DNA of 64,000 nt. Source: CAWCTD01 sp963798455. GTDB lineage: Bacteria; Acidobacteriota; Terriglobia; Bryobacterales; Bryobacteraceae. A program made the translations under genes and the position numbers. The stretch spans positions 806,001-870,000 of the forward strand of contig CAWCTD010000004.1 of assembly GCA_963798455.1 (NCBI GenBank), given 5' to 3'. Within the stretch, counting starts at the first letter, position 1, and each line of letters opens with the position of its first letter. Below are positions 24,156 through 33,317 of the stretch, piece after piece. The notes under the pieces are model-generated. The model worked only from the letters and a program-made list of their open reading frames with translations, ran no database searches and was not told where the DNA came from.

Positions 24156-24704
24156 TTACGCGATCAGAGGGTAGGTGATGTGGATGCCCGAGACCTTTGC
24201 GAAGGGCGTGAGCAAGTGCGGCTGCGTCCGGCTTGTGCTCATGATATGTTCGACCTGTACGCCACGTACCTTCAGCGCGTCTGCTATCAGTGAGCGATGA
24301 CAGCGCCAGGGGACCGTCTCGGCGCACATGATGGCGGTTTGCTGGCGCGCCGCGCGTTGAATGAGCTTCTCCAGACCGGCTTCGAACTCCGGCGTTTGCA
24401 TGTAATCGGAGAAACCCCGGAACGAAGAATTGCGCCATCCCGTGTTCGGCGAGTCTGGGCGTGCGTGGCGCAGTCCGCCTAGCTGCTCCATGTGCGTGTA
24501 GGCGATTCCCGCGAACCTCAATGCTTCCGGCAGGGTGTCGCGGTTGAACTGCGGGTTGTGGCGAGAGCGCGGGATGGTTCGCACATCCGCCACGTGTTTC
24601 ACGCCGTGAGCGCGGAGCATTTCGATAAAGGTATCAAGAGCTCTCGTCGAGTGGCCGATGGTCAAGACCGTCGGCTGGGTGACGAGCACGGTCTCCCCGC
24701 TCAT
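24156..24704 (-). CDS. DUF488 family protein
   Basis: The 182-residue protein has LTIGHSTRALDTFIEML, VADVRTIPRSRHNPQF and CAETVPWRCHRSLIADAL, the hallmarks of DUF488. The paired cysteines and C-H-R motif suggest an enzyme or nucleic-acid-linked role, but none is established. No signal peptide. It lies between the molybdoenzyme and a divergent reductase gene. Confidence 0.85.
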   Translation of the reverse strand: MSGETVLVTQPTVLTIGHSTRALDTFIEMLRAHGVKHVADVRTIPRSRHNPQFNRDTLPEALRFAGIAYTHMEQLGGLRHARPDSPNTGWRNSSFRGFSDYMQTPEFEAGLEKLIQRAARQQTAIMCAETVPWRCHRSLIADALKVRGVQVEHIMSTSRTQPHLLTPFAKVSGIHITYPLIA

Positions 24705-24825
24705 TGTATTGATTCGACCTCCTTTGGGGCTGTCCGGCGTCTCGGGCTGTTTTCATCATAGGGTCTAAAGCGAGCGATATGATGTAGGCAGGAATTCATC
24801 TTCAACTGAGGGCCTGCGGCCGCTC

Positions 24826-25689
24826 ATGGGACCGATAAGAACACTCATTGACTCGCAGGGCGCTTCACCCGGACCGTTGCTGCCCGATGAGCTTCGGGTA
24901 CTGTATGGCGGCGATTTGAAGTTCCCGGCACTCTCGGGCGAACGCCCCTACGTGGTCGGGAACTTCGTGTCAACCCTCGACGGAGTAATCAGCTTCGCGG
25001 TCCCTGGCCAGTCGGGCGGCGGCACCATCAGCGGTTCTGACGAAGCGGACCGCTTCATCATGGGACTGCTCCGGGCCTCGGTGGACGCCATCGTCGTCGC
25101 TGCGGGTACCGTTCACGAGGTCAGCCCAACCCACCTTTGGATTGCAGAATCTATCTATCCCGAAACCACGGGTCTTTATGCCGACTACCGGCGAGGAGTC
25201 CTCCGGAAGGCGGGGCATCCGCTGCTCGTCATCGTCAGCGGGAGCGGCAGATTGGACTTGGACAGAGCTATCTTCCACACGCCCGGCACCCGCGTCCTGA
25301 TCGTTACCACGGAGTCCGGCAAGCACCAGTTGGCCAGTGTCGGCGTGAATGCGCTGGGTTCGACCGAAGTGGCGGTGCTTGGTGATACCAGCGGCTTGAT
25401 CGACCCTTTCGCCATCCTTGCGCTTCTGCGTGATGAATTCGGCGCGCGAATCGTGCTCCATGAAGGCGGCGCGACTCTCTTCGGCCACTTCATGGCGCGC
25501 GGCCTTGTGGATGAGGTTTTCCTTACCCTCGCACCGCAGATCGCCGGTCGCACGACTGAGCGCCCACGACCGGCCATGGTGGCTGGTGTGGAATTCCTTC
25601 CTGAAACTGCGCCGTGGTTCAATCTGGTGAGCGCCAAGCAAGGAGGTGGGCACCTCTACCTGCGTTATCGAGTGAAAAGCGGAGCGTGA
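24826..25689 (+). CDS. RibD C-terminal/dihydrofolate-reductase-like protein
   Basis: The 287-residue protein carries VGNFVSTLDGVISF and the NADPH-binding pattern of the RibD C-terminal domain (DAIVVAAGTV, RIVLHEGGATLFGHFMARGLVDEVFLTLAPQIAG). Such proteins reduce pterin- or pyrimidine-like substrates with NADPH. The deaminase half of RibD is absent, and no riboflavin genes are near, so it is probably not the riboflavin enzyme. It is transcribed opposite to its neighbours. Confidence 0.8.
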   Translation: MGPIRTLIDSQGASPGPLLPDELRVLYGGDLKFPALSGERPYVVGNFVSTLDGVISFAVPGQSGGGTISGSDEADRFIMGLLRASVDAIVVAAGTVHEVSPTHLWIAESIYPETTGLYADYRRGVLRKAGHPLLVIVSGSGRLDLDRAIFHTPGTRVLIVTTESGKHQLASVGVNALGSTEVAVLGDTSGLIDPFAILALLRDEFGARIVLHEGGATLFGHFMARGLVDEVFLTLAPQIAGRTTERPRPAMVAGVEFLPETAPWFNLVSAKQGGGHLYLRYRVKSGA

Positions 25690-25714
25690 GCCGGCGCTCT
25701 TGTACTCGCGGGTC

Positions 25715-27064
25715 TCACGTTTGGCTGCGGGGGTCGAGCAACCGCTCCAGTTCGGCGGACGGAATGCCACTGCGCTCACGGGCGACCTCCCGGATCGTAC
25801 GCCCGGTGGCGCTCGCTTCCTTAGCCAGCGCGGCGGCCTGCTCATAGCCGATGATCGGAGCCAGCGCGGTGACCATGGCCAAGGACTGCTCGACGAATGC
25901 CGCGGCGCGCTCCCGGTTGGCTTCCAGCCCGCGCACCAGACGCGTCTCGAAATTCCGCGTACCCGCGGCCAACAACTCGATCGAATCCAGCAGATCCCAT
26001 GCCATGAGGGGCATCATGACGTTCAGTTCGAGATTGCCCGCCGCTGCGCACCAGGCAATGGCGGAATCGTGTCCAATCACTTGCGCGCACACCATCAGCA
26101 GGCTCTCGGCAATGACCGGGTTGATCTTGCCGGGCATCATGCTCGAGCCGGGCTGCGTGGCGGGCAGTTGAAGTTCACCAATGCCGCAGCGCGGTCCAGA
26201 GCCGAGCCAGCGGATGTCGTTGGCGATCCTGATGAGCGACAGCGCATAGTTTCTCAGCGCGGCGGATAAGAAAGCCGCGGCGTCACGCGCGCCCTGCGCC
26301 TCGAAATGGTTTGAGGCTTCGCGAAGCGGCAGCCCGGTCCGGACGGCCAGTTCTGCGATTACTGCGGCGGCGAAGCCCTCGGGCGCGTTGATCCCCGTGC
26401 CAACCGCGGTGCCGCCGAGGGCCAACTCGCACATGCCTGGCAGTGCTGTCTCCACGCGCTCCCGTGCTGCTTCCACCTGCCGCGCGTATCCCGAAAATTC
26501 CTGCCCCAGCCGCATGGGGACTGCGTCCTGAAGATGCGTACGGCCGACTTTGATCACGTCGTCGAATTCCCGGGCCTTCGCCTCCAGCGCCCCCTGCAGG
26601 TCACGCATAGCGGGCAGCAATTGGCCGCGAACCGTCTCAACGGCCGCCAGGTGTAGGGCGGTGGGAATCACGTCATTGCTGGACTGCCCGCGGTTGACCT
26701 CATCGTTCGGGTGCGCGCTCGCCAGATGGCCAATCACCTCGTTGGCGTTCATGTTGGTTGAGGTGCCACTGCCGGTCTGAAAAACGTCCACGACGAAGGC
26801 GTCGTCGTAGCGGCCTTCGGCAACCTCATTGGCGGCGGCTTCGATAGCAGCAGCCTCGGCCTGCGGCAGGTGACCCATCCGGCCGTTCACCTGGGCGGCA
26901 GCGGCCTTAATCAACCCGAGGGCGCGCAAGAACGGTCGCTGAAACCGCATCCGGCTGACGGGGAAGTTCTCCACCGCCCGGGCGGTCTGCGCTCCATAGA
27001 GGGCGTCCCGCGGTACACGCATCTCGCCCATGCTGTCGCGCTCTATCCTGTAGTGCGGCTCCAT
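25715..27064 (-). CDS. fumC: Class II fumarate hydratase
   Basis: The 449-residue protein belongs to the fumarase/aspartase superfamily. It has GSGTSTNMNANEVI, QSSNDVIPTALH, GRTHLQDAVPMRLGQEF and the signature GSSMMPGKINP. Class II fumarase interconverts fumarate and malate without an iron-sulfur cluster, so it resists oxidants and NO, which suits its setting in this stress island. The C-terminal SGIPSAELERLLDP block is typical. Aspartase is the alternative, but the blocks fit fumarase better. Confidence 0.85.
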   Translation of the reverse strand: MEPHYRIERDSMGEMRVPRDALYGAQTARAVENFPVSRMRFQRPFLRALGLIKAAAAQVNGRMGHLPQAEAAAIEAAANEVAEGRYDDAFVVDVFQTGSGTSTNMNANEVIGHLASAHPNDEVNRGQSSNDVIPTALHLAAVETVRGQLLPAMRDLQGALEAKAREFDDVIKVGRTHLQDAVPMRLGQEFSGYARQVEAARERVETALPGMCELALGGTAVGTGINAPEGFAAAVIAELAVRTGLPLREASNHFEAQGARDAAAFLSAALRNYALSLIRIANDIRWLGSGPRCGIGELQLPATQPGSSMMPGKINPVIAESLLMVCAQVIGHDSAIAWCAAAGNLELNVMMPLMAWDLLDSIELLAAGTRNFETRLVRGLEANRERAAAFVEQSLAMVTALAPIIGYEQAAALAKEASATGRTIREVARERSGIPSAELERLLDPRSQT

Positions 27065-27142
27065 CTGCCCTGAAACTCAACCTCTCTCTTTCACCGTACC
27101 ACCGCAAATCGAAGATAGATCGGCCAGAGACCCGGCCACTAT

Positions 27143-27883
27143 TCAATAACCGGCGAACTCTTCCATGCGGATGTCGTCGTCATCGACAGCAGCATGATTG
27201 AGCATGTCCCGCAACGCGGTGACCATGGCGGGTGGACCGGCAATGTAATAGATTGGCGAAGCCGCACCCTTGAGATATCGGGAGAGCATTTCGTAGTCGA
27301 GGAAACCGGTTTCGCCATCCCAGGAACGGCCTGATCGCGCCATATCTGTCATGGTCCCGACAAATTTGAAGTTGGGATACCCCAGTTCAACGGCCTTTAG
27401 CTCTTCCAGAAAGGGAGCGTCTTCCGGCCGCCGGTTGGAGTAGAACAGGAACAGATGGTGGGGGAGCTGCTCTTTGGCCGCCCGCACGACCATACTCCGG
27501 AAGGGGGTAATGCCAATGCCCCCTGCCAGAAAAACTGCCGCCCGCGCCTGGTTGTTATGCAGAACCAGATCGCCGAATGGTCCCTCGACCTTGACTTCGG
27601 ATTCTAGTGGCATGCTGCCGAGAACCCGCTTGAAGGCCGTGTCCCTCATCCGGGTCGCGATCATCAGCATCTCTTCGTGAGGAGCGCTCGCGATCGAAAA
27701 CGCCCGGCTGTCACCCTCCGCATCCGTCTCCGGAGGACTCATGAGGGTGATCTCCAGAAACTGGCCGGCCTTAAACACGAAATTCGCCGGCTTCTCGAAA
27801 GCGAATGACGTGGTACGTTCAGCAACTTCACTGCGCCTCCTCAATTTCACCAAGTATTGTGCAGGCCCGCATGTGGTGCCCAT
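27143..27883 (-). CDS. Flavin-dependent ferredoxin-NADP reductase-like oxidoreductase
   Basis: The 246-residue protein is read from the ATG at 27883, which follows GAGAGGGG. The FAD domain has the RAFSIASAP motif and the NAD(P) domain has GGIGITPFRSM and YYIAGPPAMVTALRDML. No iron-sulfur or globin domain is attached, so it must pass electrons to a separate partner, possibly the hemerythrin or another NO-handling protein. It is the last gene before the right boundary of segment III. Confidence 0.82.
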   Translation of the reverse strand: MGTTCGPAQYLVKLRRRSEVAERTTSFAFEKPANFVFKAGQFLEITLMSPPETDAEGDSRAFSIASAPHEEMLMIATRMRDTAFKRVLGSMPLESEVKVEGPFGDLVLHNNQARAAVFLAGGIGITPFRSMVVRAAKEQLPHHLFLFYSNRRPEDAPFLEELKAVELGYPNFKFVGTMTDMARSGRSWDGETGFLDYEMLSRYLKGAASPIYYIAGPPAMVTALRDMLNHAAVDDDDIRMEEFAGY

Positions 27884-27979
27884 TATATATCCCCTCTCAT
27901 TCAAGTTTAGGCCAGGTCTCAGCGAGGATCTGCTCGCCTCGTCTTACAATCCTGCCGCCATACGTCCCCTGGTCTCCTC

Positions 27980-28260
27980 GTCTCGCCGCCGACTGCCAGG
28001 CGATCCCGCTGGCCGCATCGCAGCTCATCATCCCCGTGAAGTTCATCGACGAGAACCGCCGGATCATCACCCTGCACCGAAACCTCCAGAGGGCAGCAAG
28101 GCCTCCTACGCTCACCTGATTGCGTGGGACATCCTGAAGGCGATCGAGGCGTTCGCGGTGCTGGACTTCGCTTGCGCGGAGAAAGACGGCGAGGCTGCCG
28201 CAAGCAGGACGCGGTGTTGCGCCAGCAGCACAAGCCCGACGAGAAGACGTTCATCGGTAG
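27980..28260 (+). pseudogene. Decayed gene of unknown family
   Basis: Three short protein-like stretches follow each other in three different frames: one with SQLIIPVKFIDENRRIITLH, one with SYAHLIAWDILKAIEAFAVL and one with KQDAVLRQQHKPDEKTF. Joined, they look like a single protein damaged by two frameshifts. I do not recognise the family. It lies just left of repeat copy B, where an island's recombination genes might once have been. The rest of 27884-28282 shows nothing. Confidence 0.35.
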
Positions 28261-28282
28261 TCGAGTTGGTCAGGTCAAGCTC

Positions 28283-28423
28283 TTGGGCAATGCGCGACGA
28301 GAGCCCTGGGAGATATGGCACTCCTGGCATCGAGGAATCTGTAACTTACTGATTCCAGGTCCCATCCGAGGGTTCGAATCCCACCCTCACCGCCAAGTCT
28401 CGCCTCTTCTTACCAAGGACTTA
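28283..28423 (+). repeat. 141-base direct repeat, copy B, containing a tRNA-Ser scar
   Basis: Same length and layout as 16185-16325: TTGGGCAATGCGCGAC start, GAGATATGGCACTCCTGGCA, an imperfect hairpin (GGAATC/GATTCC), the tRNA 3' end, and a tail ending GGACTTA. The main differences fall in the hairpin and the tail. It marks the right edge of segment III. The remaining 28424-28527 holds no gene. Confidence 0.75.
28370..28395 (+). repeat. tRNA-Ser 3'-end scar (attR of segment III)
   Basis: A 26-base copy of the tRNA T-arm and acceptor end including CCA, without a tRNA 5' half. It is the last of the three scars seen. Confidence 0.8.
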
Positions 28424-28527
28424 GGCGCTACGCCAAAAACGGGGAGGCCCCGAGCTACGGTGCTCAACATGAGCGGACTACGGCCAACAGCTATCAGGAT
28501 CTGCTTCAAGGGGGCGTGTAGGAGCGC

Positions 28528-29916
28528 CTACGGCAAGTGGTCAGGCTCCAGGCGTCCCACACTGAGGTCCAGCGCCAAGGCCGCGATGCTCACCGAGCGC
28601 TCGGCCTGGGAGAGGAGGGACTGGTTGGTGAGCACGGCGGACTCTGCATCCAAGACGAAGTTGATGACACTGCGCCCCGCCTCGAATTTCAGCCGCTCGT
28701 CGTGCAGCACGCGCTCACTTTCGGCGACAGAATCACGCAGCGAAGTCACCCGGCTTTCCGCGCTCTCCAGATCGGCCAGGGCGGAGCGGACCTCGCGGCT
28801 AATGCGAAACTGCAATTGCTGGCGCGCCAGTCGTGCCTCTTCCAGTTGAGCCTGTGCGGACTGGATTTGGCCTTTGCGCCGGCCTCCGTCGAAAAGCGGG
28901 AACGAGACGTGGACGCCAATCACCCAGTCGGTGGCGGCATTGCCCGGAGAGGGAGCTGTAGCGGAAATCGCCGGCAGCAGCTTCCCGATTAGTTGGGGAA
29001 AGCCCACCGGGGTATTCGAGCCGTACTGGATGGCCGAAGCGCGAAGATCGATGCGGGGAAGGACGGCTTTCCGGGCGGATTCCTCAAGGCGCTCGCTTGC
29101 CCGGATCTCATGGTCTTGCGAGACCAACTCCGGCCTGCTCGCTACGGCCTGTTTCAGCAGTTGGACTTCCGGTTCGGGAGGAATTGGCGGCAGAGGAGAC
29201 GCCGGGGTGTAGACCAACAGCGGCAGGTCACCCTCGAATCCCATCACCGAGGCCAAAGCGCTCAATGACGATCTTCGGCCCGAACGGAGCGTGGCCAGGT
29301 CGCTTTCCACCCGTGCCAGCCGGGTTTTGATTTTCAACGCATCCACCGGAACGGCGCGGCCGCCTTGAACCAGTTGATTCGTCCGGTCGAGAAGCGATTG
29401 CAGGCTCTTTACCCTTGCCTCGGCGGAGCCGATTAGGTCCGAGTACGCCAGCGCCTGAAGATACAACCGCGCAGCTTCAAATATGATCTCCTGCCGCCTC
29501 CGGTCGGTCGTCGCCCGCGCAGCCTCGACGTGTTCCCGAGTGGCGGCAAGCTCGAGTTCCGTCTTGTGAAAATCCCAGGCGAGGAACTTGAGGTCCGCGA
29601 CTCCGGTGTACTGAGCGGTGTCGAACCGCAACAGGGACGGCGTGGTCCCGGCGGGGTACCCGTGCTCGAACCGCGAGCGCGCCGCGTCGCCGGAGAGATC
29701 CGCCTGCGGCATCAGGAATGAGTGTGCCGTGGTCACCAACCCTTCACGGCGCCGGATCTCGGTCTGCGAAGATTTCAGATCCGGGGAGTGCGCCAGCGCG
29801 TAGTCTACGGCCTCCCGCAGGCTCATCTTCGCGTCGGTGGTCGGCTCTGCGGCCGCGGCCAGAAGGGCGAACGCCGCAAGCGACGCTACGAGTTTGATCC
29901 AATGTTTCACAGTCAT
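28528..29916 (-). CDS. TolC-family outer membrane efflux protein
   Basis: The 462-residue protein has a signal peptide (LVASLAAFALLAAAAE) and two repeated coiled-coil halves with the typical SLREAVDYALAHSPDLKSS start and the GVHVSFPLFDGGRRKGQI block. It forms the outer-membrane channel for the RND pump encoded just upstream. Its ATG overlaps the pump's stop (ATGA), so the tripartite system is translated as a coupled set. Last gene of the operon. Confidence 0.9.
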   Translation of the reverse strand: MTVKHWIKLVASLAAFALLAAAAEPTTDAKMSLREAVDYALAHSPDLKSSQTEIRRREGLVTTAHSFLMPQADLSGDAARSRFEHGYPAGTTPSLLRFDTAQYTGVADLKFLAWDFHKTELELAATREHVEAARATTDRRRQEIIFEAARLYLQALAYSDLIGSAEARVKSLQSLLDRTNQLVQGGRAVPVDALKIKTRLARVESDLATLRSGRRSSLSALASVMGFEGDLPLLVYTPASPLPPIPPEPEVQLLKQAVASRPELVSQDHEIRASERLEESARKAVLPRIDLRASAIQYGSNTPVGFPQLIGKLLPAISATAPSPGNAATDWVIGVHVSFPLFDGGRRKGQIQSAQAQLEEARLARQQLQFRISREVRSALADLESAESRVTSLRDSVAESERVLHDERLKFEAGRSVINFVLDAESAVLTNQSLLSQAERSVSIAALALDLSVGRLEPDHLP

Positions 29917-32900
29917 GATGCGTTGGGCTCCTGGCTCAAGCTGGCGGCGAGCTTCTTACGGATGTTGTCGGGTAAACCATGATTCGGCTTCTTCGCGTAG
30001 ACGATGTAGTACGTGACGGGAATCACGAACAGCGAAAACAGCGTCGAGACGATCAACCCGAAGATGAGCGACCATGCCATTCCGCCGAAAACGGTATCCA
30101 GCGTGATGGGAATGGCGCCGAGTACCGCTGCGCCGGACGTCAGGAGAATCGGCCGCAATCGCACTGAAACACTATTGAGAATTGCCTCCTCGAGCGAAAG
30201 ACCGCGCAGCAGGCCCAGTTGAATGAAATCCACGATGATGATCGAATTCCTCGTCACAATGCCCGCCAGAGCGATCATCCCAATGAATGCGGGACCAGAG
30301 AAAAAGACGGGGTTCCTGAACCCGCCGATGCTGTGCTGGCCGATCTGATTCAGCAGCCAGAACCCGGGCATCACCCCGATCACCATGAGCGGGATCGCCC
30401 GCATGATGGTCAGCGGCAGGCGATAGGAGCCGGTCTGGTTCATCAGGATGATGTATATGGCGATCAAAGCGGTCAGCATCGCGAACGCCAGATCGCGGAA
30501 GAGGTGGATCGTGATGTACATCTCGCCTTCATCCCACCAGTGGACAGTAATCCCGTTGGACACGGCCCAGGGGATGCCTCCGCCCTGGCGAAACATGGTT
30601 CGTTGATTCAACGGGCGGGGCGACGCCTGCATGTCGACGAAACTCCGCTGGCCTCCTTGGACCTGGTCGGCCGTCAGGTCCAGGATGGTTTCCACGGGCG
30701 GCCGGCCCGCCATCTCTCCCATCACGTACACAACGCGCTGAAGTTGGCGGTGATAAATGGTTTTATCCTCGATGGTCGTGCGCCAGGCGCCAACTTCCGA
30801 CAACGGAACCAGACTTCCGCCTGTGCCTTTGGCGTAGATCCGGGCGAGGTCGATCGTGCTCGATCGCTCCGCCCGGGGAAACCAGAGTGCGATCCTGACG
30901 GGTGTGCGCTCATAGGGGATTTGGGCGGCGCCCGCCGCCTGGCTACCGAGAGCGAGCCCTATCGTGCGGGATATCTCGTCCGTGGACAGGCCATTCAGCG
31001 CGGCCTTCTGCTTGTCCACTTCGAATACGTATTTGGTTTGGTCTTCATCGACGGTGTCGTCCACATCAACCACGCCCAATTCGCGGCGGATGCGAGCCTT
31101 GACGACCGATGCGGCTCCGATGATGTCCTCGTAAGATTGCGTCGGGCTCCCATAGACGGCCGCAACCAGCGTGGACATGGCCGGTGGTCCAGCCGGCAGT
31201 TCGACGATCTTCAGCTTCACTCCGTCGCGTTGTGCGATGGCGGTGAGGTCGGAGCGCAACCGCAACCCCAGGGAATGACTCGCGTAGTCGCGCTCTGTCT
31301 TGTGAATCAGGTTGATCCGGATGTCCGCGCGGTTGGGCGCCCGGCGCAGAAAGTATTGCCGCATCAGACCGTTGAAATCGACCGGCGATGTGGTCCCCAC
31401 GTAAGCCTCGAAGTCCGTGATCTCCGGAACCGACTGGAGATAGTGTTCGAAGTCGCGAGCGGCGGCGTCGGTCCGCTCCAGGGTCGTGCCCGCCGGCATA
31501 TCGAGGACCAGGAGCATCTCGTCCTTGTTGTCGTAAGGCAACTGCTTGACTTGCACGTGGCGGGTCAGTACCAGCAGGACGCTGCCGATAAACAGCAGCA
31601 TGACCAAAAGCAGAAACAGGCGGCCTCGCCGCGGACGTTTAATGAGCGGAAGAAGGGTCGCATTGAAAAAACGCCGGGGACCGGAAATGGCATCTGGCGG
31701 CGCCGCGCATTCCGCCTCGCTGACGGCATGCTTTTTCAGCATGTGATATGCCAGCCATGGCGTAATCGTGAAGGAGACGACCAGCGACATGATCATCGTG
31801 ACAGGGATGTTGGCCGCCATGGGCCGCAGATACTGGCCCATCATGTCGGTGACGAAGAGCAGGGGAAGGAATGAAAGAATCACCGCGAAAGTGGCCGCGA
31901 TCAACGGAGGCCTGACTTCATTCACGGCCTCGAGAACGATATCGACCGTGGCTTTTCCCCGCATCTGGAAGTGGCGGTGGATGTTCTCGACGTCCACGAT
32001 GGGATCGTCCACCAGCAGGCCGAGGGCTACCGTCAGCGCGAACAGCGAGATGCGGTTTATCGAGAATCCCAGGAAATAGTTGACGATGAGAGTCAGGCCG
32101 AAAACACAGGGAACCGCGATGGCCACCACCAGCGCTTGCCGGAAGCCCAGTCCCATGGCCAGCAGCGCCATGACTACCGCGATAGCGACCAACAAGCCCG
32201 CTTCCAGTTCTTTGACCTTGTCGTTGGCGGTCACTCCATAGTTCCGCGTCACGACCACCTGCACGTCGGCGGGCAGAATCTCCGCCTGCAACTCCCCCAT
32301 CCGCTTTAGTAGCGCCTCGGCTACCCAGACGTTGTTCGTGCCATGCTTCTTGGCGACGGCGATCGTAACGGCCGGTTGAAAGCCGTGCTTGGGAGGCGCC
32401 TGCGTCCGAGTTCCGCCGATCAGGCTTCCCGCGGCGCCCACTTCTTTGGGATGATCCCAAGCTAATCCGCGGTGAAAGCGTACGTAGTCCAGAAACTCGC
32501 CAGGGCCGTCCCTGACTTCGGCAATGTCGCGGAGGTACACGGGGCGGCCGTTTGATGCGCCGACCACCAGGTTCTGCAAATCTCGCGCATCCGCGATGAA
32601 CTGGCCCGCCTGCACGCGGACATCCTGATCGTTACGGTCGAAGGTTCCCGCGAGCACGCTGGAATTCGAGGCTTGAATGGCCCGGCTCAGATCCAGCGCC
32701 GCAATTCGATAGGAGGCCATGCTGGCGGCGGATGGCCGGATCAGCAACTCGCGCGGGCGGCCGCCCACCACGTAGGCGACGCCGGCATTTTCTACTCCTT
32801 GCAGGCGGGCCACGATCTCGTCCGCCATGCGTCGCAGCGCATAGTCGTCCCGGGAGCCGCTGGTGAGCGTGAAGGTGACAATCGGCACATCGTCCACATC

Positions 32901-33317
32901 GATAGGCTTCACCACCCATCCCGCCACACCCGGCGTGATCCGGTCCATGTTCTCGTTGAGCTTGCGGATGAGCTTGACGTAGCTTGGCTCCAGCGGCTGC
33001 CCTACGTAGAAACGCGCCGTAACGATGCTTTGGCCCGGCATGGAGCGGGAATACACATACTCGACGCCAGGGATTTGGGACAGCATCCTTTCGAGCGGCG
33101 TGGAAACGAGTTGCTCAACGTCCTGCGCCGTGTGGCCTGGGAAGGAGACCATAACGTTGGCCGCGGCCACGATGATTTGCGGCTCCTCCTCGCGCGGTGT
33201 TACCAGCAGGGCCAACACGCCCGCGGCAATCGAGACCAGGATGAACACCATCGACAGGTTCGATTCCAGGAACTTGCGGACTATGCGGATCGTGAGAGAA
33301 TCGTGCAGTTCGCTCAT
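29913..33317 (-). CDS. RND-family efflux pump inner membrane subunit
   Basis: The 1134-residue protein has the RND layout: one helix, a large periplasmic loop, a helix bundle, and the same again. VSFPGHTAQDVEQLVSTPLE is the typical first loop block. GLLVDDPIVDVENIHRHF in the fourth helix carries the paired aspartates of the proton relay. It exports substrates using the proton gradient. It resembles drug-type (HAE) pumps more than metal-type, but the ArsR-type regulator upstream suggests metal or metalloid response, so the substrate is open. It overlaps both the adaptor and the TolC genes by 4 bases. Confidence 0.9.
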   Translation of the reverse strand: MSELHDSLTIRIVRKFLESNLSMVFILVSIAAGVLALLVTPREEEPQIIVAAANVMVSFPGHTAQDVEQLVSTPLERMLSQIPGVEYVYSRSMPGQSIVTARFYVGQPLEPSYVKLIRKLNENMDRITPGVAGWVVKPIDVDDVPIVTFTLTSGSRDDYALRRMADEIVARLQGVENAGVAYVVGGRPRELLIRPSAASMASYRIAALDLSRAIQASNSSVLAGTFDRNDQDVRVQAGQFIADARDLQNLVVGASNGRPVYLRDIAEVRDGPGEFLDYVRFHRGLAWDHPKEVGAAGSLIGGTRTQAPPKHGFQPAVTIAVAKKHGTNNVWVAEALLKRMGELQAEILPADVQVVVTRNYGVTANDKVKELEAGLLVAIAVVMALLAMGLGFRQALVVAIAVPCVFGLTLIVNYFLGFSINRISLFALTVALGLLVDDPIVDVENIHRHFQMRGKATVDIVLEAVNEVRPPLIAATFAVILSFLPLLFVTDMMGQYLRPMAANIPVTMIMSLVVSFTITPWLAYHMLKKHAVSEAECAAPPDAISGPRRFFNATLLPLIKRPRRGRLFLLLVMLLFIGSVLLVLTRHVQVKQLPYDNKDEMLLVLDMPAGTTLERTDAAARDFEHYLQSVPEITDFEAYVGTTSPVDFNGLMRQYFLRRAPNRADIRINLIHKTERDYASHSLGLRLRSDLTAIAQRDGVKLKIVELPAGPPAMSTLVAAVYGSPTQSYEDIIGAASVVKARIRRELGVVDVDDTVDEDQTKYVFEVDKQKAALNGLSTDEISRTIGLALGSQAAGAAQIPYERTPVRIALWFPRAERSSTIDLARIYAKGTGGSLVPLSEVGAWRTTIEDKTIYHRQLQRVVYVMGEMAGRPPVETILDLTADQVQGGQRSFVDMQASPRPLNQRTMFRQGGGIPWAVSNGITVHWWDEGEMYITIHLFRDLAFAMLTALIAIYIILMNQTGSYRLPLTIMRAIPLMVIGVMPGFWLLNQIGQHSIGGFRNPVFFSGPAFIGMIALAGIVTRNSIIIVDFIQLGLLRGLSLEEAILNSVSVRLRPILLTSGAAVLGAIPITLDTVFGGMAWSLIFGLIVSTLFSLFVIPVTYYIVYAKKPNHGLPDNIRKKLAASLSQEPNAS

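Noticed and set aside
30219..31874. 551-codon plus-strand open frame
   Set aside because: It is antisense to the RND pump gene, which has full family motifs on the minus strand; the plus-strand product is rich in His, Arg and Asp without any domain.
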